A stretch of DNA of 21,585 nucleotides, from assembly GCA_036164085.1 (NCBI GenBank), contig JAYZJV010000022.1, positions 1 to 21,585 on the forward strand. Reading direction: 5' to 3'. Under the pieces are notes generated by a model that saw nothing but the letters and a program-made list of their open reading frames with translations, did no database searches and was not told where the DNA came from. Positions 1 through 6,490 of this stretch are shown piece after piece. Source of the stretch: TMED-70 sp036164085 (GTDB taxonomy: Bacteria > Chloroflexota > Dehalococcoidia > Lucifugimonadales > Lucifugimonadaceae). Each line of letters opens with the position of its first letter. Positions within the stretch are counted from its first letter, which is position 1. The position numbers were made by a program, and so were the translations under genes.

Positions 1-33
1 TTTATTCTATTGAATATTTTTCTTTAATCTCTA

Positions 34-843
34 CTAAGACTTAATGTCTCTTTTGTTGAAAATAAAGATTCCTATAGAGAATGAAATAACGATAATAAAG
101 AATAAAACTAAAAAATGCTTATAGTCTAATCCATTAATAATTACTCCATTATCGTTGTAGTAATAATGAAGAGAAATATATTTTACAAAACTTAGCGAAT
201 CAACAGTTTTATAAACTGAATCAAGAACATATCCTAATATAGCCACACCAGCTCCTATAGTAGCTGCATTAGAATTTTTAGCAAAAATTGATCCACATAA
301 AAATGAAATGGATCCACATGTTGATCCAAATATAAATAACCCTAAAGAAGCATATAAAATATTTTTTATGCTCAGATTTATTTTATAAACCAAGTCTCCT
401 ATCATAAGAGTTAATCCAATTACAATAGTTAAAATCAAAATGCAAATCAATAATGATAAAAACTTTTCAATGAAATATCTATTTCTAGAAATTGATAATG
501 CCAAAAATTGATCTATAGTTTTATTTTCTTCTTCTGAAGCTATCAATGAAGCTCCTAGTGTGATTCCAAAAGCACCCACAATTATTGGGCCAATCAAATG
601 CATAAATTCACCATTTAAAAATCCTGCAGTAGATAAATCATCTCCAAATCCTGCTATGATTCTCATTTGTTTAGGAAAAAGATTTAAAATTTCACCAAAT
701 GTATCGGAAAATAAAGTCCATACGTAAAGTAAAAATAATGTATAAAAAATAGATGCCGCACTAAAAGTTAACACCTTTTTTTTATTTTGGGTTATAGAAT
801 TTAAAACAATATTCATTTTAGAAAAATTCCATAAGAGTGTCAC
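34..843 (-). CDS. ABC-2 type transporter permease subunit
   Basis: This is a predicted membrane-spanning half of an ABC exporter. About six hydrophobic segments are visible, near residues 25-46, 83-103, 128-149, 162-185, 193-211 and 242-262. The cytoplasmic stretch after the second one (SEEENKTIDQFLALSISRNRY) is the usual ABC-2 coupling-type segment seen in drug, bacteriocin and antibiotic exporters. It is co-directional with the ATPase gene just upstream, and together they should form one transporter. The start is uncertain. A GTG at 843 overlaps the ATPase gene by 26 bp, while an ATG at 816 follows the ATPase stop by one base and would give 260 residues; neither has a good ribosome binding site. 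The substrate cannot be told from sequence. Bases 1-33 beyond its stop hold nothing recognisable. Confidence 0.85.
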   Translation of the reverse strand: MTLLWNFSKMNIVLNSITQNKKKVLTFSAASIFYTLFLLYVWTLFSDTFGEILNLFPKQMRIIAGFGDDLSTAGFLNGEFMHLIGPIIVGAFGITLGASLIASEEENKTIDQFLALSISRNRYFIEKFLSLLICILILTIVIGLTLMIGDLVYKINLSIKNILYASLGLFIFGSTCGSISFLCGSIFAKNSNAATIGAGVAILGYVLDSVYKTVDSLSFVKYISLHYYYNDNGVIINGLDYKHFLVLFFIIVISFSIGIFIFNKRDIKS

Positions 844-1684
844 TTAAATTTGAAGACTCGGTTTCTATATCAAGAATCTTATAGTTAGAAATAAATTTTA
901 TAAAGGCATCAGATTCTCCAGAAATCATAAACAAGACCTCATTATGATTTGTTGAGAAATTTTTTATAAATTTCAATTTTTTCAATTCTGATGAATTTGG
1001 TATTTTTTGAAATTTAACTTTAACAAGCTTTAATGATTTTTTTTCAATTTCCTCTTTGCTTTGTGAAGCAACAACAACACCGTCTTTTATAATAGTAACA
1101 AAGTCGCAACAATTGGATATTTCGAGTAAATCGTGGGATGATAATAAAATTGTTTTTCCTTTGGCTTTCTCCTCAAAAATCAATTCTCTAAACTCTCTTT
1201 GATAATTTGGATCCAAACCGCTAGTAGGTTCATCAAGAATCAATAATTCTGGATCATTCATAAAAGCTTGAATTATTCCAACCTTTTGTTTATTACCTTT
1301 TGAAAGTTCTTTTATCTTTTTTCCTAAATCAAGCTTGAATCTTTTTGCTAGATCTTCATACGCTTTTGATGAATTTTTTTCTAATTTTAAAATATAATTA
1401 AAATATTGCATAGGCGTAAAATTTTCATAAGGCCTGAAATCTCCTGCAAGATATGATATTTTTTTTCTGATTTTATTGTTTTTCTTTGTAACTTTTTCGT
1501 TAGAGATAAACATTTCTCCTGAATCAGGATAAGAAAGACCTAGCAAGCATCTCATAGTTGTAGTCTTCCCGGCACCGTTTTCTCCTAATAGCCCATGAAT
1601 TGTCCCCTTAGATACTTCAAAATTGATTTTATTTAAGGCAGTAAAATCACCATATTTTTTTAAAAGGTTGGAAACTTTTATCAT
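818..1684 (-). CDS. ABC transporter ATP-binding protein
   Basis: This is the ATPase partner of the ABC-2 permease that follows it, 288 residues. The Walker A is GENGAGKT (residues 34-41), the signature is LSKGNKQ (127-133, a common variant of LSGGQ in this exporter subfamily), the Walker B is LLILDE with catalytic Glu152, the D-loop is GLDP, and the switch His is His184. The usual Q-loop glutamine is not evident: the place reads YLAGDFRPYE, like the YLPGD form of BcrA/CcmA-type drug exporters. A C-terminal extension of about 80 residues follows the nucleotide-binding domain, as in DUF4162-like exporters. It starts 5 bp after the yebC stop, so it is probably the tail of the rpsP-khpA-yebC transcript. 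No clear ribosome binding site precedes the ATG, so coupling to yebC is likely. Substrate unknown. Confidence 0.9.
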   Translation of the reverse strand: MIKVSNLLKKYGDFTALNKINFEVSKGTIHGLLGENGAGKTTTMRCLLGLSYPDSGEMFISNEKVTKKNNKIRKKISYLAGDFRPYENFTPMQYFNYILKLEKNSSKAYEDLAKRFKLDLGKKIKELSKGNKQKVGIIQAFMNDPELLILDEPTSGLDPNYQREFRELIFEEKAKGKTILLSSHDLLEISNCCDFVTIIKDGVVVASQSKEEIEKKSLKLVKVKFQKIPNSSELKKLKFIKNFSTNHNEVLFMISGESDAFIKFISNYKILDIETESSNLSDTLMEFF

Positions 1685-1689
1685 TTTTG

Positions 1690-2445
1690 TTATTCAGCGT
1701 AAGAATTTAATGCTTCTTCATTAAATTCCGCATTACTATAAACTTTCTGTACATCATCTAATTCTTCAAGATCATCTAACAATCTAAGAGTTTTATTTGT
1801 TTGTTCCTTATCTAGTTGTACTGTAGAATTTGGAACTAAAGCTATTTCAGCTTTTTCTAGGCTAACAGATTCTTTGTTTGTGATTTTTTTTTGAATATTT
1901 GAAAGTTCAGAATATTGGCAAGTAATTTCTACAGTGTTTTCATATACATCAAAATCTTCTGCTCCATCATCAATACTTTCTAAAGCGACCATTTCAGGAT
2001 CTTCATCATTAACATTTATTACTATTTGTCCTTTTTGTTCAAAATTCCAAGAAACTGCACCAGTAGAAGCAAATGTTCCGCCAGCTCTAGTAATGGTAGA
2101 TCTAACGGTTGCAGCAGATCTGTTTTTGTTGTCTGTTAATGTTTGAATAATAATACCTACTCCACCCGGACCAATACCTTCGTATGTTATTTCTTCGAAA
2201 GAATCTCCACCAGCTCCAGTCCCTGAACCTTTTGCTACAGCTCTTTCAATATTATCTTTAGGCATATTTTGAGATTTAGCATTATCGATAGCTAATCTTA
2301 ATCTGAAATTTAATTCAGGATCTGAGTCTCCTGATTTCGCAGCTACAGTAATTTCTCTGGATAGTTTTGTAAATAAAACACCTTTTTTAGCATCTAAAAT
2401 GCCTTTTTTATGCTTTATTGTGCTCCATTTAGAATGACCGGACAT
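1690..2445 (-). CDS. yebC: YebC/PmpR (TACO1) family protein
   Basis: A cytoplasmic protein of the YebC/TACO1 family, 251 residues, the usual length. The family hallmark begins at residue 1 (MSGHSKWSTIKHKKG), followed by AKKGVLFTKLSREI and the internal YEGIGPGGVGIIIQTLTDNKNR block. Family members were long annotated as transcriptional regulators. More recent work on YebC and TACO1 assigns them a ribosome role in relieving stalls on difficult, for example proline-rich, stretches. Its position directly behind two translation-related genes fits the ribosomal role. The ATG abuts the khpA stop with no gap (TAA then ATG), so the two are probably translationally coupled; no strong ribosome binding site is present. 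Confidence 0.96.
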   Translation of the reverse strand: MSGHSKWSTIKHKKGILDAKKGVLFTKLSREITVAAKSGDSDPELNFRLRLAIDNAKSQNMPKDNIERAVAKGSGTGAGGDSFEEITYEGIGPGGVGIIIQTLTDNKNRSAATVRSTITRAGGTFASTGAVSWNFEQKGQIVINVNDEDPEMVALESIDDGAEDFDVYENTVEITCQYSELSNIQKKITNKESVSLEKAEIALVPNSTVQLDKEQTNKTLRLLDDLEELDDVQKVYSNAEFNEEALNSYAE

Positions 2446-2700
2446 TTATATAATCTCTAAAATATATCTATTTTTATCTTTTGTAGATGCAAGCTTTAAA
2501 ACATTTCTTATAGACTTAGCAATTTTTCCATTTTTGCCAATAATTTTACCTTTATCATTTTCATCAACAGATAACTTTAAAATAACTTTGTTTTCTTCTT
2601 CTACTGTTTCGATATTTATCTCGTCAGGATTCTCTACCAAATTGCTTGCAATATACTTTACCAATTCTTCTGGTGTTTTTGGTTCTTGATTTTCTGCCAT
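2446..2700 (-). CDS. khpA: KhpA family KH-domain RNA-binding protein
   Basis: A small RNA-binding protein, 84 residues, made of a single type II KH domain. The nucleic-acid-gripping GxxG loop is GKNG at residues 55-58, inside DKGKIIGKNGKIAKSIRNVL. In Firmicutes KhpA pairs with KhpB/EloR and acts on RNAs for cell division and elongation; the partner is not in this window. It sits 11 bp behind rpsP, which is the classic place for this gene (rpsP-khpA-rimM-trmD), although rimM and trmD are replaced here by yebC. An AAGG just upstream, starting at the rpsP stop, may serve as ribosome binding site. Confidence 0.93.
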   Translation of the reverse strand: MAENQEPKTPEELVKYIASNLVENPDEINIETVEEENKVILKLSVDENDKGKIIGKNGKIAKSIRNVLKLASTKDKNRYILEII

Positions 2701-2711
2701 TTGATTTACCT

Positions 2712-2957
2712 TTATTTTATTTCTATACCTTTAGTTTTCATAAGACTACTTACTGAATCAGAAGGTTGGGCTCCATTTGAAATCCATTTGTTGATTTTTT
2801 CTTCGTCTATACTTATTTCAGGAGGATCCTGAAGAGGATCATATGTTCCAATTAATTCAATGTACTTACCGTTTCTAGGAGCTCTTTGATCAGCTACAAC
2901 TATTCTATAAAAAGGTTTCCCTTTGCTTCCTATTCTTCTTAATCTTATTCTTACCAT
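2712..2957 (-). CDS. rpsP: 30S ribosomal protein S16
   Basis: Ribosomal protein bS16, 81 residues, a structural component of the small subunit body. The N-terminus is fully typical (MVRIRLRRIGSKGKPFYRIVVAD) and is followed by the RAPRNGKYIELIGTYDP block and the helical part that ends in a GAQPSDSV-like segment. Length is normal for the family. It heads a tight group with khpA and yebC. The moaE stop lies 51 bp upstream, leaving room for a separate promoter, although read-through from moaDE is possible. An AAGG lies about a dozen bases before the ATG. Confidence 0.97.
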   Translation of the reverse strand: MVRIRLRRIGSKGKPFYRIVVADQRAPRNGKYIELIGTYDPLQDPPEISIDEEKINKWISNGAQPSDSVSSLMKTKGIEIK

Positions 2958-3008
2958 TTAAATTTTTACCTTGCTTTCTCAAAAGAGAATTTTCTTGATA
3001 TTTGAATT

Positions 3009-3449
3009 TTACTCTACTATTTTATCATTTATCCATACAGTTCCATCATCAAAAAATTCCTTTTTCCAAATGGGAACCGTTTTTTTTAGCTCATCAACAA
3101 AATATTGCGATGCTTCAAAAGACTCTTTTCTGTGTTTAGATTTTACTGATAAAATCATACTAAGCTCAGAAGGCAAAACTGTTCCTAGCCTGTGAACTAT
3201 ATTGATATAACTAACCTCCCAATTTTCAAAAATCTTATAAATAATTTTTTCTAACTCTTTTAAAGCCATATCTTTATAAGATTCATAAAATAATTTTTCT
3301 ACATTTTTCTCAAAATTATTATCCCTAGTTATACCTAGGAAAATCACCTGAGAACCATCTGTTGATCCAAAATCACTTTTTATTAATTCAGAAAGTTCTA
3401 ATTTTTCATTTGTGAGTTTAATATCAAATTTATTGTTATAGTCTTTCAT
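3009..3449 (-). CDS. moaE: Molybdopterin synthase catalytic subunit MoaE
   Basis: The large subunit of molybdopterin synthase, 146 residues. It converts cyclic pyranopterin monophosphate into molybdopterin, using sulfur carried on the MoaD C-terminus. Visible family blocks are FLGITRDNN (37-45), LFYESYKDMA, VHRLGTVLPSE and SKHRKESFEASQYFVDELK-TVPIWKKE. Lys122 and Lys129 match the two catalytic lysines described for E. coli MoaE. Its ATG overlaps the moaD stop (ATGA), and its strong ribosome binding site GGAGG lies inside the last codons of moaD, so the two subunits should be made in coupled amounts. It implies that the cell carries molybdenum or tungsten enzymes, none of them in this window. 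Confidence 0.94.
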   Translation of the reverse strand: MKDYNNKFDIKLTNEKLELSELIKSDFGSTDGSQVIFLGITRDNNFEKNVEKLFYESYKDMALKELEKIIYKIFENWEVSYINIVHRLGTVLPSELSMILSVKSKHRKESFEASQYFVDELKKTVPIWKKEFFDDGTVWINDKIVE

Positions 3450-3700
3450 TTTTCCCCTCCACTAACAGGAGGAATTATAGCTAATTCATCACCATTTTCT
3501 AATAACTCAGAGACACTGCAATATTCCAAGTTTTTGGCAAACATATAGTTTTTTCTTTTTGACAGATCAACTCCTAAGTCTTTTGAAATAGTTTCTAAGA
3601 CTTCAGAAACTTTTGTTGGAGATTTCAAAACTAATTCAATTTTATTATGACCTATATCTTCCTTGATTTTAGCGAAGAATTTAATTGTTATTTTTACCAT
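3446..3700 (-). CDS. moaD: Molybdopterin synthase sulfur-carrier subunit MoaD
   Basis: A ubiquitin-fold sulfur carrier, 84 residues, that pairs with MoaE. The N-terminal VKITIKFFAKIKEDIG and the C-terminal ELLENGDELAIIPPVSGG are typical of the family. In characterised MoaD proteins the chain ends at Gly-Gly, whose free carboxylate is adenylated by MoeB and then thiocarboxylated. Here two further residues follow (Gly81-Gly82-Glu83-Lys84-stop), which would block that chemistry unless they are removed. The reading was checked directly in the codons: gga ggg gaa aaa tga. The gene is first in the leftward run and diverges from tRNA-Ser, sharing a short promoter region. Identity as MoaD is strong; whether it works without processing is open. 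Confidence 0.9.
   Translation of the reverse strand: MVKITIKFFAKIKEDIGHNKIELVLKSPTKVSEVLETISKDLGVDLSKRKNYMFAKNLEYCSVSELLENGDELAIIPPVSGGEK
3456..3460 (-). promoter_or_regulatory. moaE ribosome binding site inside moaD Gly-Gly codons
   Basis: GGAGG on the minus strand lies 6 bases before the moaE ATG. The same bases are the Gly81 codon and the first two bases of the Gly82 codon of MoaD, so the ribosome binding site and the functional glycines of MoaD share sequence. Confidence 0.8.
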
Positions 3701-3731
3701 TTTGAAAGCTTATATTTTTGATACACTAATT

Positions 3732-3739
3732 AGTATAAT
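3732..3739. promoter_or_regulatory. Overlapping divergent -10 elements (moaD / tRNA-Ser)
   Basis: The eight bases AGTATAAT read as TATAAT on the plus strand (3734-3739), 24 bp before the tRNA gene, and as TATACT on the minus strand (3737-3732), 31 bp before moaD. No good -35 hexamer is found at standard spacing for either direction. It is a plausible bidirectional promoter built on one symmetric -10. The call rests on sequence resemblance only. Confidence 0.45.
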
Positions 3740-3763
3740 TTTTTTTATTATTAACAATTATAT

Positions 3764-3851
3764 GGGGAGATCGCATAGAGGCCTAGTGCACCCGCCTGCT
3801 AAGTGGGAGGGGTTTTACCCCACGCGGGTTCGAATCCCGCTCTCCCCGCCA
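3764..3851 (+). tRNA. tRNA-Ser (anticodon GCU)
   Basis: A class II tRNA folded by eye. The acceptor stem is GGGGAGA with TCTCCCC, the anticodon stem is CCCGC with GTGGG around the loop CTGCTAA (anticodon GCT in DNA, reading AGC and AGU serine codons), the variable arm is GGGG-TTTTA-CCCC, and the T arm is GCGGG-TTCGAAT-CCCGC. The discriminator base is G, and CCA is encoded in the gene (3849-3851). The long variable arm fits serine, and anticodon GCT excludes leucine, tyrosine and selenocysteine. miaB begins 14 bp after the CCA, so the tRNA and miaB are probably on one transcript. Confidence 0.95.
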
Positions 3852-3865
3852 TTAAAATATTAAAT

Positions 3866-5158
3866 ATGATTACTAAAACAAAAATTCCAGATAAATTTCA
3901 TATTTGGACCGTAGGTTGCCAAATGAATGTAGCTGATTCACAAAGGGTTGATGTCGGTTTAAAACGTCTAGGATTAAATGAAGAAAAAAATATTGAAGAT
4001 GCAGATATTGTAGTTATAAATACATGTGTTGTTCGACAGTCAGCTGAAGATACAGCTACAGGTTTATTAGGTAGATTAAAACAAAAAAATAAAAAAAATA
4101 CATATATTTGTGTTACTGGCTGTATGGTTGAATCAACAACTAAAACTTTAGAAAAAAGATTTCCTCAGGTTGATTTATGGGCAAAGCCTCAAGACACTCC
4201 AAAAATTATAGAAAATATTGCTGACTTTTTAAACTTATCTTCTGATGGATGTGTTGAAAATCTAATTCCTGAAAAATCTAAATTTGCAGAATTTGTCCCT
4301 ATAGTTCAAGGATGTGATAAATTTTGTACTTTTTGTGTTATCCCATATCGAAGAGGCAGAGAAACAAGTAAACCAATGGAAGAGGTGTTTAATGAAATCA
4401 ATCATCTTGTAGAGAATGGAACAAAAGAAGTAACTTTACTTGGACAGAATGTAGATTCATATGGTCATGACTTAACCCCTAAGATGGACTTATCTGACTT
4501 AATGTATAAAATACATGATATTCCTAATCTTTTAAGAATCAGATTTTTAACATCGCATCCTAATGACATGTCAATAAAGTTAATAAATACAATAAAAGAT
4601 TTACCAAAGGTCTGCCAATGTATAAATTTACCTTTTCAAGCTGGATCAAATCGAATTTTAGCGAATATGAGAAGAGGTTATACTAGAGATCAATTTTTAA
4701 GAAAAGTAGATCAGATAAGAAATATAATTCCGAATGTTACTTTAACTACAGATCTAATTGTAGGTTTTCCTGGAGAAACAGAAGATGATTTTAAAGATTC
4801 TTTAGACATTTTAAATAAAGTTCATTTTGACAAAGTTCATTTTGCAGCATATTCAGAAAGAAAAGGGACTTATGCATTTCGACAGATAGAAGATGATATC
4901 CCTGTCCAAATTAAACGCCAAAGAGTTAATATTGTTAATGACCTTCAAGATAAAATCCAAGGTGAATTAAATTCTAAATATTTAAATAAAGAGTATGAAG
5001 TATTAATTGAAGGTAAAAATAAAGAACAATTTTATGGTAGAACAGATGGAGATAAATTGGTATATGTTAGAAATTTAAAAGAGAATTATTTAGGAAAAAT
5101 GTTAAAAACTAAAGTAATTGATTATTCTCCATACTCACTTATTGGAGAAAAAAAATAA
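3866..5158 (+). CDS. miaB: tRNA-2-methylthio-N6-dimethylallyladenosine synthase MiaB
   Basis: A radical SAM methylthiotransferase, 430 residues, that adds the 2-methylthio group to i6A37 of tRNAs reading U-starting codons. The N-terminal UPF0004 domain carries the second cluster ligands Cys18 (VGCQMN), Cys54 (NTCVVR) and Cys86 (VTGCMVE). The radical SAM motif is Cys150-x3-Cys154-x2-Cys157 in QGCDKFCTFCVIPYRRGRE, and a TRAM domain lies at the C-terminus. The NTCVVRQSAED wording and the length favour MiaB over MtaB or RimO. The start chosen is the ATG at 3866. The frame stays open further left, but that part lies inside the tRNA gene and is not coding. No ribosome binding site precedes the ATG; the leader after tRNA 3' processing would be very short. 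Confidence 0.93.
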   Translation: MITKTKIPDKFHIWTVGCQMNVADSQRVDVGLKRLGLNEEKNIEDADIVVINTCVVRQSAEDTATGLLGRLKQKNKKNTYICVTGCMVESTTKTLEKRFPQVDLWAKPQDTPKIIENIADFLNLSSDGCVENLIPEKSKFAEFVPIVQGCDKFCTFCVIPYRRGRETSKPMEEVFNEINHLVENGTKEVTLLGQNVDSYGHDLTPKMDLSDLMYKIHDIPNLLRIRFLTSHPNDMSIKLINTIKDLPKVCQCINLPFQAGSNRILANMRRGYTRDQFLRKVDQIRNIIPNVTLTTDLIVGFPGETEDDFKDSLDILNKVHFDKVHFAAYSERKGTYAFRQIEDDIPVQIKRQRVNIVNDLQDKIQGELNSKYLNKEYEVLIEGKNKEQFYGRTDGDKLVYVRNLKENYLGKMLKTKVIDYSPYSLIGEKK

Positions 5159-5185
5159 AAAATTAGATAAAATTAAAACAAGAAT

Positions 5186-5213
5186 TTGATTTTTTTAAAA
5201 AAAAACATAAAAT
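5186..5213 (+). promoter_or_regulatory. Candidate promoter of nadA
   Basis: TTGATT (5186-5191) and TAAAAT (5208-5213) are separated by 16 bases of T and A tracts, in the 97 bp gap between miaB and nadA. The expected transcript start near 5220 would give a leader of about 36 bases containing a purine-rich AGAGGA at 5240-5245 before the ATG. No inverted repeat that would act as a terminator for miaB was seen in the gap. Confidence 0.45.
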
Positions 5214-5255
5214 AGTTTATTAATTTCTTCTAATCTTTTAGAGGAAAAATAAGAA

Positions 5256-6479
5256 ATGGTAATCAAACATCAAAATAGAATAAAGGTTCCAGTAACAGAA
5301 TTGGAGCAATCAGCTTTTTGCCAAGATGGGTCTAATTTCAGAACCAAAACTTTAGAACAAGAGTTTAAAGCTGGAGTAAGATGGCAAAAAATCCCTACAA
5401 GGTATTTGAAATTACAACCAGAAGAAATACGTTCATCAATTAGGGATTTGAAAAAATCATTAGGTGAAAAAGTATTGATTCTTGGACATCATTATCAAAG
5501 AGAAGATGTTATTGAATTTTCTGATTTACAAGGTGATTCATTTCTACTGTCAAAATTAGCATCAGAGGCAAAAGATGCAGAAGTTATAATATTCTGTGGC
5601 GTTCATTTCATGGCTGAGACAGCAGAAATTCTTTCTTCAAATAAACAAAAGGTTATTTTGCCAAATTTAGCTGCAGGGTGTTCAATGGCTGATATGGCGT
5701 CAATTGAGGAAGTGAAGAGATGTTGGAATGAATTAGATAATATTTTATCTTTTAAATCAAATAAGCAACCTGTTGTGCCTGTTACCTATATGAACAGCGC
5801 AGCTTCAATAAAGTCTTTATGTGGGAAAAACAATGGTATTGTATGTACTTCTTCAAATGCCAAACAAGCATTTGACTGGGCATTTGAAAGAGGAGAAAGA
5901 ATATTATTTGTTCCTGATCAACACCTAGGAATTAATACTGCTAAAGATTATGGTATTAAGGACTCTGAAATGGTTATTTGGGATCCTTACAAAACAAATG
6001 GTGGGCTAGAAGTTGAAGAAATAATGAATTCTAAAATAATTTTATGGAAAGGGCATTGTTCTGTTCATACAAGATTTTCTGTACAACAAATTGAAGATGC
6101 TAAGAAAAAAGATCCTAATGTAAATATTCTTGTACACCCAGAATGTACCAATGAAGTTGTTTCTAAGGCTGATTTTGTTGGTTCTACAGAATATATAAAA
6201 AATTCTGTAGAAAATGCAGAGCCAGGGTCTTCTTGGGCGATAGGAACTGAAATAAATCTCGTTAAAAGGTTAGCTCATACATATACAGATAAAAACATTT
6301 CTTGTTTAGATGAAATGGTTTGTCCTTGTGCGACTATGTACAGAGTGCATCCAGCATATCTATTATGGGTTTTAGAAGGACTTGTTGCAGGATTTATGAT
6401 TAATCAAATTACAGTTGATGAAGAAGATCAACAATTTTCTAAATTAAGTCTACAAAGAATGTTAGATTTACCAAAATAA
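5256..6479 (+). CDS. nadA: Quinolinate synthase NadA
   Basis: Makes quinolinate from iminoaspartate and dihydroxyacetone phosphate in de novo NAD synthesis, using a [4Fe-4S] cluster. Family motifs are LILGHHYQREDVIEFSD (74-90), AGCSMADM (Cys142), KGHCSVHTRF (Cys268), VHPECTNEV and VCPCATMYR (Cys356/Cys358). Cys142, Cys268 and one of the CPC cysteines are the best cluster candidates by analogy with characterised NadA proteins. At 407 residues it belongs to the long form; about 60 residues precede the usual core, and about 50 extra residues in the middle include KPVVPVTYMNS-like sequence. nadC follows at once. nadB, or an aspartate dehydrogenase to supply iminoaspartate, is not in the window. 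Confidence 0.95.
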   Translation: MVIKHQNRIKVPVTELEQSAFCQDGSNFRTKTLEQEFKAGVRWQKIPTRYLKLQPEEIRSSIRDLKKSLGEKVLILGHHYQREDVIEFSDLQGDSFLLSKLASEAKDAEVIIFCGVHFMAETAEILSSNKQKVILPNLAAGCSMADMASIEEVKRCWNELDNILSFKSNKQPVVPVTYMNSAASIKSLCGKNNGIVCTSSNAKQAFDWAFERGERILFVPDQHLGINTAKDYGIKDSEMVIWDPYKTNGGLEVEEIMNSKIILWKGHCSVHTRFSVQQIEDAKKKDPNVNILVHPECTNEVVSKADFVGSTEYIKNSVENAEPGSSWAIGTEINLVKRLAHTYTDKNISCLDEMVCPCATMYRVHPAYLLWVLEGLVAGFMINQITVDEEDQQFSKLSLQRMLDLPK

Positions 6480-6482
6480 AGG
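6479..6482 (+). promoter_or_regulatory. Possible ribosome binding site of nadC
   Basis: AAGG starts at the last base of the nadA stop codon and lies 8 bases before an ATA codon at 6491, in the frame of nadC. It matters because no ATG, GTG or TTG exists at this place to serve as a start. Confidence 0.35.
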
Positions 6483-6490
6483 TCGCTCTC

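Noticed and set aside
3446..3460. MoaD tail explained as a simple one-base frameshift
   Set aside because: Adding or removing one G in the run does not give a stop directly after Gly-Gly, so a single indel does not restore the usual end.
3764..3851. tRNA-Sec, given selA in the window
   Set aside because: The anticodon loop is CTGCTAA (anticodon GCT), not TCA, and the acceptor stem is 7 bp.
3803..3865. In-frame upstream extension of miaB from an ATG-free region into the tRNA
   Set aside because: These codons lie within and just after the tRNA-Ser gene; MiaB homology begins after the ATG at 3866.
5190..5206. T-run followed by A-run after miaB as an intrinsic terminator
   Set aside because: It is a pure T/A tract with no GC stem; it fits better as the spacer of a promoter.
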